Source: Rhizobium sp. BK316
GTDB lineage: Bacteria; Pseudomonadota; Alphaproteobacteria; Rhizobiales; Rhizobiaceae
Assembly: GCF_014193695.1 (NCBI RefSeq)
Contig: NZ_JACHZR010000002.1
Coordinates: forward strand, 434,001 to 498,000
Direction of reading: 5' to 3'
Length of the DNA: 64,000 nt
Position 1 is the stretch's first letter. The number at the start of each line of letters is the position of its first letter. The notes under the pieces were generated by a model that saw only the letters and a program-made list of their open reading frames with translations, made no database searches and was not told the DNA's origin. A program made the translations under genes and the position numbers. Of the stretch, positions 8,250-16,492 are shown piece after piece.

Positions 8250-9143
8250 ATGGCAAGGCAGAATACGGTCTTCAAGGAAGCCTATAATCGATATGCGGCA
8301 GCGTTGCGCACCGATACCGCGCTGCCCTCCGAGCCGGAGATTGCCGCCCAGCTCGGCGTCAGCCGCAGCACGGCACGCGCCATCCTGACCCGGCTCAGCG
8401 ATGAGGGCATCATCCGCTGGAACAAGCGCCAGAAGATCGTGCTGCGCCAGCCGATCGACCGCGACTTTTTTCCCTCGGAGGAGACGGATTCACTGCACGA
8501 CATCATCGAGCGCAGCTTCATGCAGCGCATCCTCTCGGATGAAGCAGCCCCCGGCATGCAGATCAACGAGCTGGAGCTTGCCCGCGAGATCGGCACGGGT
8601 ACCACGAGCGTGCGTGAATTCCTGATCCGCTTCTCCCGCTTCGGGCTGATCGAAAAACGGCCGAACAGCCATTGGACATTGAAGGGTTTTACCCGCGAAT
8701 TCGCCTTGGAACTCGCCGATGTGCGCGAAATGTTCGAACTGCATTCGGCCGCCGAATTCGGCAAGCTTCCTGCGGGAAATCAAGCCTGGGCCGATCTTGC
8801 TGTTATCAAGGAAGATCACCTCTCCATGCTTTCCGATATCAATAACCGCTTCAAGGAATTCTCGGTCCTCGACGAGCGCTTTCACCTCTTGATACATCGC
8901 GCCTCGAAGAACCGTTTCATTGCCGATTTCTACGACGCGATCGCCATCATCTTCCACTATCACTATCAATGGAACAAGACGGCCGCCCGTCAACGCAACG
9001 AGCGCGCGATCCACGAACATCTCGATTATATCGCAGCGCTGGAAGCCCGCGATCAGGAGAGGATCGAGGCCGCCTGTCGCGTCCACCTCCGCTCGGCCCG
9101 CCAGACGTTGTTGCAATCGCTGCCGCAGACGGAAAGCGCCTGA
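8250..9143 (+). CDS. GntR/FCD transcriptional regulator with two winged-helix regions
   Basis: About 297 residues, longer than the usual 220-250 of FadR-type GntR regulators. There appear to be two DNA-binding segments. The first covers residues 20-60 (PSEPEIAAQLGVSRSTARAI, then RLSDEGIIRW). The second covers residues 95-140 (ELELAREIGTGTTSVREFL, then FGLIEKRP). An FCD-like helical ligand domain follows (ADVREMFELHSA, HLLIHRASKNRF). I chose the ATG with GGAAAG/AGGG upstream rather than a TTG 21 bp earlier. It is divergent from the dehydratase operon and probably responds to a pathway sugar acid. Confidence 0.85.
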   Translation: MARQNTVFKEAYNRYAAALRTDTALPSEPEIAAQLGVSRSTARAILTRLSDEGIIRWNKRQKIVLRQPIDRDFFPSEETDSLHDIIERSFMQRILSDEAAPGMQINELELAREIGTGTTSVREFLIRFSRFGLIEKRPNSHWTLKGFTREFALELADVREMFELHSAAEFGKLPAGNQAWADLAVIKEDHLSMLSDINNRFKEFSVLDERFHLLIHRASKNRFIADFYDAIAIIFHYHYQWNKTAARQRNERAIHEHLDYIAALEARDQERIEAACRVHLRSARQTLLQSLPQTESA

Positions 9144-9191
9144 GCGCGGACGTCGGCGCCCGGAAAGATGGCCGTGAAGGGTGTACCGTGT

Positions 9192-9350
9192 GGCCCCCTC
9201 ATCTGCCCTACGGGCATCTTCTCCCCGTGGGGGAGAAGAGGGAATCGAGACGCTGCGGCAAAACCCCTTCTACCCATCGGGGGTCCGAAGGACGGGTCGA
9301 GACCCGTGGCTCGACCCCGGTCAGGTGCCCGAAGGGCGGATGAGGGGGGC
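9192..9350. repeat. Intergenic inverted-repeat element (rhizobial type)
   Basis: About 160 bp bounded by inverted arms. The left arm contains CCCCCTCATCTGCCC and CGGGCATCT. The right arm contains AGGTGCCCGAAGGGC and GGATGAGGGGG, the near-complement. An internal hairpin CTTCTCCCC/GGGGAGAAG lies next to the left arm. Such elements are common between rhizobial genes. It sits between convergent genes and codes for nothing visible. Confidence 0.65.
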
Positions 9351-9383
9351 ACACGCTCCGACGCCAGCCGCAATCAGCCCACT

Positions 9384-10877
9384 CTAACGCGACGCCGCCT
9401 CGCTCGCCGCACTACCAGCCCCACCCGTCCTCACGCCACGGCCGATCGGAATGAGCCAGGTCGTCGCAAACGTAAGCACCGCCACGACCACGACACCCCA
9501 AAAGCTCCAATGCAGTGCCGCATCAAAGATGCCGCGCACCGTCGCATCGCCCGCGAGCTCCGAAAGGCCGGTCGGCTCGTTCAGGACATGATGCAGGCGG
9601 TTTGCCACATCCCCCGTCGCATAGTGACTGATCCCGGCATTGAGGATCGCGCCGAGCACGGTGGCACCCAGCGTATTGCCGAGGCTGCGGGCAAAGATGA
9701 TCGAGGCCGTGGCGCTGCCGCGCATCGACCATTCGACGCTGTCCTGCACCAGCGCGATGCTGGTGAGGTTGATGAGCCCCATGCCGAAGCCCATGAAGAA
9801 GGAGCCGGCGCCGGCGACCGCCGCGTGGCTTTCCGGCGTGAGGAACAGCAGGAAAAAGGCGCCGAAGGGAAACATGAAGCTGCCGACCCGCAGCGTATTG
9901 CGGATGCCGAATGCCCTGAAGAAGCGGCTGGAGAGCATCACCGACAGCGGCCAGCCGACCACCAGCATGGTCAGCGTGAAACCGGCGACGATAGGCGAGC
10001 GGCCGAGCACGCCCTGTACATACATCGGCAGGATCGTCGAGAGCCCGATCAGCGCCATGCCGGCAAGCAGCATGCAGGCATTGCTGGTCGCCACAAGCCG
10101 CCGGCTCCAGAGTGCGATGGAAATGATCGGCTCCGGCGTACGCTTCTCCTGCAGCACGAAGAGAATACCGGTGACCACGAAGACGGCGGCAAGCGATAGG
10201 AGAACCCAGGCCGGCGCATCCGTTTCCGTCAGGATCGTCAAGAGCGCGATGATGGAAATCGAAAACAGGATGGCGCCGAGATAATCGATCTTGGCTTGCC
10301 TGTGCGCCACGTCCTCCTTCAGGAAGAACAGGAAGGCGATGATCGAGAAGATGCCGATCGGCAGGTTGATCCAGAAGATCCAGGCCCAGGAGATCGTATC
10401 GACGATAATGCCGCCGGCAAGCGGCCCGACGACCGCAGACGTCGCCCAGACCGTCGCCATCACGCCCTGCACCTTGCCGCGTTCCTCCAGCTTGAACAGG
10501 TCGCCGATGATGGTCATCGTCACCGGCTGGATCGCGCCGGCGCCAAGGCCCTGCACCAGACGGAACACGATGAGCGAGGCCATCGACCAGGCAAGCCCGC
10601 AGAAGAGCGAGCCGACGAGGAAAACCAGGATGCCGCCGATCAGCACCGGCTTGCGGCCGAAAATATCCGAAAGCTTGCCGTAGATGACAGTGGTCGTCGA
10701 CTGCGCCAGCAGGAAGGCGGAAAAGACCCAGCTGTAATAGGTGAAGCCGCCGAGCTGACCGACGATCCGCGGCATGGCGGTCGCCACGATCGTGGCCTCG
10801 ATCGCCACCATGAAGGTCGCGAGCATGATCGTGGCAACGACGAGCGTGCGGTTCGATTGCTTCGATGGTGCGGACAT
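9384..10877 (-). CDS. MFS multidrug exporter, DHA2 (EmrB/QacA-like) family
   Basis: 497 residues with about 14 hydrophobic segments, the DHA2 pattern. The motif between TM2 and TM3 is present as YGKLSDIFGRKPVL. The antiporter motif C region reads WATSAVVGPLAGGIIVD, and an N-terminal ATIVATAMPRI matches DHA2 motif D1. It would export lipophilic drugs or metabolites by proton antiport across the inner membrane. No membrane-fusion or TetR partner is adjacent, so it appears to be a single-gene unit. Confidence 0.9.
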   Translation of the reverse strand: MSAPSKQSNRTLVVATIMLATFMVAIEATIVATAMPRIVGQLGGFTYYSWVFSAFLLAQSTTTVIYGKLSDIFGRKPVLIGGILVFLVGSLFCGLAWSMASLIVFRLVQGLGAGAIQPVTMTIIGDLFKLEERGKVQGVMATVWATSAVVGPLAGGIIVDTISWAWIFWINLPIGIFSIIAFLFFLKEDVAHRQAKIDYLGAILFSISIIALLTILTETDAPAWVLLSLAAVFVVTGILFVLQEKRTPEPIISIALWSRRLVATSNACMLLAGMALIGLSTILPMYVQGVLGRSPIVAGFTLTMLVVGWPLSVMLSSRFFRAFGIRNTLRVGSFMFPFGAFFLLFLTPESHAAVAGAGSFFMGFGMGLINLTSIALVQDSVEWSMRGSATASIIFARSLGNTLGATVLGAILNAGISHYATGDVANRLHHVLNEPTGLSELAGDATVRGIFDAALHWSFWGVVVVAVLTFATTWLIPIGRGVRTGGAGSAASEAASR

Positions 10878-11253
10878 GATGAACCTCTCGGGGCCTTCTC
10901 CGTGAAACGGGAAAACCGCTGTCGGCTACACTCTGGTGGGGCAGGTGCAACGTGCGTGATGTCGGCAGTCTTTTATGCTCCTGCAGATAGCAGGTAAAGC
11001 GCAGGTGATATGTTTTCTTTTGTGTCGACGCTTCAGACCGCTTCCGGCCCTGGCGAATTTAAAATACAAGGCATTTCGCGAAGGAAGTTTCGCTGGGTGC
11101 CGGCCGGAAAAAAGAGATCCGGCAGGCCAGGGCTCCCGGATGTCAGGATTGCATTTCCGCCAGCTTATTCCCAACTGAAAATCTGATGCAGGCCTGTGAA
11201 CCGCTCCATCGCGGATGCGAGGGTTCCGGATCCGGGCACGGAAATGGCGAGCT
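10878..11253. other. Intergenic region
   Basis: This gap lies between the divergent MFS exporter and glycosyltransferase-like genes and should contain both promoters. Open frames here are short and lack ribosome-binding sites. I see no repeat or RNA gene. Confidence 0.5.
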
Positions 11254-12096
11254 ATGATGACGCATGTTTTGGCTGCGACCGGCGGGGTTAAACAGGTAAT
11301 CTGCATCAATTGGGGTACACGATACGGGCCGACCTTCATCAACCGGCTCTATGCGATGGTGAAGCGCAACATCACGCCGCCCTTTACCTTCACCTGTTTC
11401 ACCGATTGCCGGGACGACCTGCATTCCGACATCCTGTGCGAGGACCTGCCGCCTCTGGATGTCGAAATGCCCGTCAACACGAGGGGCATCTGGCCGAAGG
11501 CGAGGCTTTGGGGACCGAAGCTCGGAAGTCTGAGCGGGCCGGTCCTCTATCTGGACCTCGACCTTGTTATCGTTGCCTCCCTCGATGACTTTTTCGAAGT
11601 CGGAGGGCCTGACGACGTCGTCATGGCCCGCAACCAGACGACGCCTTTCGAAAGGCTCGGCCAGAGCTCGCTCTTTCGATTTCCGGTCGGCAAGCTCCTG
11701 CCGCTGCAGGAAAAGTTCAGGGCCGACCCGCAGAAAGTGGCCGATGAGTATCAGTACGAGCAGCGTTTCGTCACCCGCAATGCGCCCGGAGGCGTGAAAT
11801 TCTACCCGCGCAACTGGGTTCTGCATTTCCGGCAGGACTGCCACTGGGCTTTCCCGCTGAACTATTTTTTCGCCCCGCGCCTGCCGTCCAGCGCCCGCGT
11901 CGTCCTCTTCCCGCGCGGCTTCCACCCGCAGAACGCCATCGAAGGGAAATTCGGCCCGAAAGGCCGGGCCGAAACGAGGCTCGATCATATCAAGGGCGTC
12001 TTCGATGTCAGCAAACGTGGCGGCAAGCAGCCCTTCCGCTACCTGCGCCATTATATTCTCCCCACGCCGTGGGTAGCGGATCACTGGCATGAGTAA
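11254..12096 (+). CDS. Glycosyltransferase-like protein (GT-A type, unknown acceptor)
   Basis: About 280 residues. A nucleotide-sugar transferase fold is suggested by VICINWGTRYGPTFINRLY near the N-terminus and the metal-binding YLDLDLVIV (DxD, about residues 90-98). These resemble GT8-type or capsule-related transferases. The middle contains NQTTPFERLG and a long hydrophilic region, with no signal peptide or membrane segment. Two in-frame ATGs lie together with only a weak ribosome-binding site; I took the first. It stands alone between an exporter and an exported protein, so no pathway can be assigned. A role in surface polysaccharide decoration is a guess from the fold. Confidence 0.65.
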   Translation: MMTHVLAATGGVKQVICINWGTRYGPTFINRLYAMVKRNITPPFTFTCFTDCRDDLHSDILCEDLPPLDVEMPVNTRGIWPKARLWGPKLGSLSGPVLYLDLDLVIVASLDDFFEVGGPDDVVMARNQTTPFERLGQSSLFRFPVGKLLPLQEKFRADPQKVADEYQYEQRFVTRNAPGGVKFYPRNWVLHFRQDCHWAFPLNYFFAPRLPSSARVVLFPRGFHPQNAIEGKFGPKGRAETRLDHIKGVFDVSKRGGKQPFRYLRHYILPTPWVADHWHE

Positions 12097-12173
12097 GAAC
12101 GCAAGTTCGCCAGCAGAACGGAACAATTTCCCCGTTTGAATGTTTTCAGCCCAGGAAAAACTTGGGTGCTCTC

Positions 12174-12677
12174 ATGCGTCCTCGTCTGTTCGCAACATTG
12201 CTCTCGCTTTCATGTCTGTCTGCCAACGCGAATGCGGCCGACGCGGACTTTCTGAACTCGCTTGCAGGCGACTGGGATGGAGGCGGAATGGTCCTGACCA
12301 AGATCGGCGGCAAGAAGGTCAATGTGTCGTGCAATCTGAAATCCAGCGCGAGTGCTTCCTCAGTTTCGATGAATGGCAGCTGTAGCGCTCTCGCCGTCCT
12401 CACAAGAAGCTTCTCGGCCTATGTAAAGGCGGCCGGTCAACGCTATACCGGCAACTACACGGGACCATCGGGCCAGCCTTCCAGGCTTGTCGGCAGCAGG
12501 AAAGGCGACGCTCTCAACTTCAATGTCACCTGGGCTCGCGTCACCAATGGCGACCGAAATGCAATCATGATGATCGAGAAGGTGGGGCAGAACGGGCTTC
12601 GCCTGCAGACCGTTGATCGCGACCCCGCCTCGGGCCGATCCGTAGTGACGAGCCGCATTGATCTGCAGCGGCAGTAA
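12174..12677 (+). CDS. Small exported protein of unknown function
   Basis: 167 residues with a clear signal peptide (MRPRLFATLLSLSCLSANANA, cleavage near NANA-AD). The mature part begins with FLNSLAGDWDGGGMV, is rich in Ser, Thr and Gly, and ends TSRIDLQRQ. The LAGDWxGxG start and alternating pattern suggest a small beta-barrel or lipocalin-like fold, but I do not recognise a named family. A TTG 12 bp upstream has an AGGA and could be the true start. A degenerate piece of the same 3' end lies about 3.4 kb downstream. Confidence 0.7.
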   Translation: MRPRLFATLLSLSCLSANANAADADFLNSLAGDWDGGGMVLTKIGGKKVNVSCNLKSSASASSVSMNGSCSALAVLTRSFSAYVKAAGQRYTGNYTGPSGQPSRLVGSRKGDALNFNVTWARVTNGDRNAIMMIEKVGQNGLRLQTVDRDPASGRSVVTSRIDLQRQ

Positions 12678-12718
12678 TCCGTGTCTCGGATTTTGCGATG
12701 CGCCCGGCTCGTCGGGGC

Positions 12719-13759
12719 TTACGACCGCTTCCTTATGGTGGCGTAGATGATGTTGCGGTTGGCACCGAACCAGACCGTCTTATCGGTGTCGTCCGTCGCA
12801 CTGCGATGGGAAATACGCCACATGTCGGCTTCGGAACGCTGGAGGAGCTCCCAGTTCATGTAGGATTCCATGTACCCGTCATCGGCCATCTCGTCGGAAA
12901 AGTTGGCAAATAGAAAGACGCCGCCCGGTTTCAGCATGTCCATGCAGATCTGCGTGAGCCGGATTGCCACTTTATCGGTGAGATAATCGTACAATCCTGC
13001 TGCATAGATGAGATCGAAAGTGCCGATCTGATGCTTTCGTGCGAGCAAGCCGCGCACGGATCCATTGATAGGCTCGACGGACGTTCCATGGAATTGGCTT
13101 GAGATCGAGCCGATACTTTCCGGATCCTGATCAAGAGCGACCCAGCGTTTGAGGCGGCCTTCCGCAAGTGCCTTCGATGCCTCCGCTTCGCGCAGGTGAC
13201 CGGCAGCGATGGCCAGGACCTCGGTATCCGGACCCGTTCGCGCAGCGGTCTCGTCGACGTAGCGGGTCAGGATGTCGCGACGTTCTCTTACTGCAACCGG
13301 GCCGGGAGCGTTTATCGTGTAGTCGAAGATGTCAAGGCCGAGACGGGTGGATCTGGCCACTTCTTCGGCCACCGCCGGATGCCCGTAAATGAAGTCGATA
13401 AGACTGGCATCACCGGAATAGCCGCGGGGTTTGTCAAAGGACCAACGGGTGAACGGGCACTGCTGGAGGATCTTTGCCGAGGGATGAGCCTGAATGATCG
13501 GGATGAGCTTCTGCCACACGGCAGCACCGAATTTGTGACGGACATCATGAAGCTGGCCGATCAGCCACCTGACGGCATCAGGCAGGTTCGTGCCCGCAGA
13601 GAACCGTTGTATCGCGATGTTGATGACGATCGCAAACTCAGCCTCCGCGGTTCGCAGGAGGTCTGTTTCGTCATCTCGGTTCGGTGAGGGAAGCTTATTG
13701 CTGAAGGACTGCGGCGTGATCAGGCTTTGGCCATCAAGAGAAAAGAGCGGCTGAGCCAC
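12719..13759 (-). CDS. Class I SAM-dependent methyltransferase with N-terminal extension
   Basis: About 347 residues. The C-terminal half has a Rossmann methyltransferase pattern: EVLAIAAGHLREAE (motif I), ALDQDPESI, FDLIYAAGLYDYL and MLKPGGVFLFANF. The N-terminal half contains KPRGYSGDASLIDFIY. From memory, this PRGYxGD segment is typical of proteins annotated as 3-hydroxypalmitate methyl ester (PhcB-like) synthases, but that assignment is inference. I chose a GTG start (AQPLFSLDG follows) because GAGG lies 5 nt upstream. The frame stays open for 33 more codons. It is divergent from the GGDEF-EAL gene. Confidence 0.7.
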   Translation of the reverse strand: MAQPLFSLDGQSLITPQSFSNKLPSPNRDDETDLLRTAEAEFAIVINIAIQRFSAGTNLPDAVRWLIGQLHDVRHKFGAAVWQKLIPIIQAHPSAKILQQCPFTRWSFDKPRGYSGDASLIDFIYGHPAVAEEVARSTRLGLDIFDYTINAPGPVAVRERRDILTRYVDETAARTGPDTEVLAIAAGHLREAEASKALAEGRLKRWVALDQDPESIGSISSQFHGTSVEPINGSVRGLLARKHQIGTFDLIYAAGLYDYLTDKVAIRLTQICMDMLKPGGVFLFANFSDEMADDGYMESYMNWELLQRSEADMWRISHRSATDDTDKTVWFGANRNIIYATIRKRS

Positions 13760-14016
13760 TGAAACCTCACTGGTGAATAAGAACTTAAAACATTGCGTAA
13801 AATCCTCATCATTTTCACGCAAGTCAAGCGTTAAGGTTGGGCATCGGAGGCAATGCACGTGTTAGCTTTAGAAAATATTAGGGAACCCGAAAGATAGACC
13901 GCCCGCTTTGGGGCCATTCGAGCGTTATCGGTTGATGTGGAGTCTGGGTGCGGCTATCCAGCTTCAGTTGGCAGTCTGCGGAGGGCAGCTGCTGCAAGAT
14001 GTTGGGTGGCAGGGGC

Positions 14017-16023
14017 ATGATGCACGTGTTAGCCGAGACCGCAGCTGCTACCGTGCTGCCGACGCTGTCGCCAGAAGAGTTGCGCTGCCTTTATGAGGAG
14101 AAGAGCGAGAGCGGCCGAAAGAGCGCGACGCGCAAAGGCCTCTGGACAGCGGTCGCTGTTTACCTTGCATATTCCTTCACGGACTATCTCTTTATCGGCG
14201 ATGTCGTCCGGTACACGGTCGCCGGCCGGCTGGCGGTTGGCGTCAGCGCGTTATGCGTGCTGGAATTCCTGCTCTGCCGCAAGGCAAAAGCCGATACGGT
14301 CGACATGGCCGCGGCGGTGTCCGTGCTCGCAGCCTATCTTGTCTGGCTTCTCACCGCCCAGATGACCGCGGCTGGGGATGCGTTCTCATACTATATGGTG
14401 TTTGGCGCGATCTTCATGATGAGCGTCAACCTGTTCTTCAGTTTCCGGTTTCCGGTTGCTCTTGCGGCCTCCGCAACGAACGTGCTCATCTTTATCGGCG
14501 CGCTCTTTCTGTTCGCGCCCATGTTGCTTCTCCACAAGCTCATCCTCGGCGCGTTCTGCATTTCCTGCTTTGTTTTCACGTCTTACGTGAATCTTCAGCT
14601 CAACAGGGAGCGCTACAAAGTCTTCCTCAATGCATTTGAAGCCAGTTTGCAGCAAGCTGCCGCCGACGAAAGAGGCAGGGCTCTTTTGCACCTCTCGAAC
14701 ACGGACTCGTTGACCGGCCTCGAAAATCGCCGGGCGATCGATCAACGCCTGCGTGATTGCTGGCAACGCTGGCAGGACGACAGGGTGCCCTTTGCCGTCC
14801 TGCTTGTCGATGTGGATTATTTCAAACGCTATAACGACTGCTACGGTCATCAGGAAGGCGACCGCTGTCTTATAGCCGTCTCCGAGCTTCTTCAAAGCGT
14901 GGCCGAGTCATGGGGCTCGGTCATCGGGCGATACGGCGGTGAGGAATTCATCGTCATCACACCGATGCCGAATTTAGAACGCGCGGTCGAGCTTGCAGAA
15001 GCCATGTGTGCTGCCATCAGGGGCTTGGCCTGGCCACACGAACACAGGCGAGACGGGACCACTGTCATCACCGTGAGCGTCGGCGTGTCCCATACGCGGG
15101 ACGAGAGCAGGCAGGTCGAGAAGGTCATTCATGAAGCTGATCGCGCGCTTTACGCCGCCAAGGCTGCGGGCCGCAACACCCTCGTGGTCTTCGATCCGGA
15201 CGATCCAGAGAGCAGCGATGACAGCGAGGACATTGCCGCGACCCTGAAGATCGCGCTTGAACACCGCCTCGTCTCCCTCGTCTACCAGCCGATCCGCAAC
15301 GTCCAGACCGGCAAGACGGACGCTGTCGAAGCTTTGATGCGTCTGAGCATGCTGGATGGAACGCCCGTATCGCCTGATAAATTCATCCCGGTTGCGGAAA
15401 GGACGGGTTCGATCGTCGAACTCGGCCGGTGGGCAATCCGCACTGTTTGCCGGGATCTGTTGGCGACCGACTTCGTGCAGGTTGCCAGCGTCAACGTTTC
15501 CCCGATTGAACTCAAGATGCCGGGTTTCGCCACCTATGTGGCGGCAACACTGGCGGAATTCGGCGTGACCGGCGCCCGGCTTGCTTTCGAGATTACCGAA
15601 GGCGTGGAGCTGGAAATCGATCAGGATGTGGTTCGGTGCATCAGCGACCTGAGAAAGCTCGGCGCTCAGGTCTGGCTCGACGACTTCGGCACAGGCTTCG
15701 CAGGTCTCTCCTGGCTCCGTCTCATAGAGTTCGACACCGTCAAGATCGACCGCTCCTTCCTCCATGACTGCAACACGGAGAGGGGCAAGCGGATGCTGCT
15801 CGACATCATCAGCCTGCTGCGCAATCGCGGCGTGAGGATCCTCATCGAAGGCGTCGAGACCATCGAACATCAGCGGCTGATGCAGCAGTACGGGATCAAC
15901 CAGATCCAGGGATATTTCATTGCAAGGCCCGCGCCGGCAGCCCAGCTCGAAGCTGATAACGTGCTGCCGTTCAGCATGGTCAGGAACCTTGATTCAAAAC
16001 GCCTGTTCCGGAATGGGCCATAG
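14017..16023 (+). CDS. Membrane-bound GGDEF-EAL protein (c-di-GMP turnover)
   Basis: About 668 residues. Residues 30-190 form about six hydrophobic segments. The GGDEF domain has an intact GGEEF motif near residue 307 (RYGGEEFIVI) and substrate residues VDVDYFKRYND. The EAL domain has EALMRL near 438, DDFGTGFAGL near 555, KIDRSFL and EGVET, so both catalytic centres look usable. It can be a diguanylate cyclase, a phosphodiesterase or both. Start choice is uncertain: two consecutive ATGs follow GGCAGGGG, and a GTG start 69 bp earlier is possible. It is transcribed away from the methyltransferase gene. Confidence 0.88.
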   Translation: MMHVLAETAAATVLPTLSPEELRCLYEEKSESGRKSATRKGLWTAVAVYLAYSFTDYLFIGDVVRYTVAGRLAVGVSALCVLEFLLCRKAKADTVDMAAAVSVLAAYLVWLLTAQMTAAGDAFSYYMVFGAIFMMSVNLFFSFRFPVALAASATNVLIFIGALFLFAPMLLLHKLILGAFCISCFVFTSYVNLQLNRERYKVFLNAFEASLQQAAADERGRALLHLSNTDSLTGLENRRAIDQRLRDCWQRWQDDRVPFAVLLVDVDYFKRYNDCYGHQEGDRCLIAVSELLQSVAESWGSVIGRYGGEEFIVITPMPNLERAVELAEAMCAAIRGLAWPHEHRRDGTTVITVSVGVSHTRDESRQVEKVIHEADRALYAAKAAGRNTLVVFDPDDPESSDDSEDIAATLKIALEHRLVSLVYQPIRNVQTGKTDAVEALMRLSMLDGTPVSPDKFIPVAERTGSIVELGRWAIRTVCRDLLATDFVQVASVNVSPIELKMPGFATYVAATLAEFGVTGARLAFEITEGVELEIDQDVVRCISDLRKLGAQVWLDDFGTGFAGLSWLRLIEFDTVKIDRSFLHDCNTERGKRMLLDIISLLRNRGVRILIEGVETIEHQRLMQQYGINQIQGYFIARPAPAAQLEADNVLPFSMVRNLDSKRLFRNGP

Positions 16024-16092
16024 GTTCAGCCCGCTTCAGGACCTCCATGAACAACGGCTGCCGCGTCTTCCTGCCCGCATTGCCTTCGGCGC

Positions 16093-16119
16093 TGACGAGC
16101 CGCATCGATCTGCAGCGGC
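16093..16119 (+). pseudogene. Short duplicated fragment of the exported-protein gene 3' end
   Basis: Twenty-seven bases match the end of the small exported-protein gene at 12646-12672 with one difference. They translate to the same TSRIDLQR. Only the tail is recognisable and no full frame exists. It lies at the left border of the accessory segment, so it may mark an old duplication or recombination. Confidence 0.45.
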
Positions 16120-16228
16120 GGTGGACGCCGCCTGGGCTCGGCCTGTATCCTATTGAACTGCATTGCATTTATTACGAACAACCGTCGTCGCGCATTCTGC
16201 CTTTGATCGGAAGCTTAGAGGAATGAGC

Positions 16229-16462
16229 ATGACGGGCAAGACAATCCCCTACACACTTTTAAGCACGAGCGACGTTCAGAAGATTGCGCCGGTTTCGAAC
16301 GTGACGCTCTGGCGCTGGGTGAGGGACGGCAGGTTTCCCGCGCCCATACAGGTCGCGAAAAACAATTTCTGGAGGTCTGACGAAGTCGGTGCCTGGATGG
16401 ATGAAATGTCCTTGAGGCGCGTTGCGTCAAATCCGAAAGCCCCTTCTCAGGAACGCGAATAA
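16229..16462 (+). CDS. AlpA-like helix-turn-helix regulator (MerR/excisionase fold)
   Basis: 77 residues. The pattern LSTSDVQKIAPVSNVTLWRWV, then DGRFPAPIQVAKNNFWRSDEV, is the prophage AlpA/excisionase winged-helix signature. AlpA proteins activate integrase or excision genes in cryptic prophages and occur in Gram-negative phage satellites. AGAGGA lies 6 nt before the chosen ATG; another ATG two codons upstream is too close to it. The primase-helicase gene starts 30 bp downstream on the same strand, so the two likely form one unit. There is no integrase gene in the window for it to control. Confidence 0.82.
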   Translation: MTGKTIPYTLLSTSDVQKIAPVSNVTLWRWVRDGRFPAPIQVAKNNFWRSDEVGAWMDEMSLRRVASNPKAPSQERE

Positions 16463-16492
16463 GCGTCGGCCCCCAGTTTCATCGGAAAATCC

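Noticed and set aside
16024..16228. Left attachment site copied from the tRNA-Thr 3' end
   Set aside because: No stretch resembling TGGTGCCGCTTACGTGAC was found at the left border, so no att pair is claimed.
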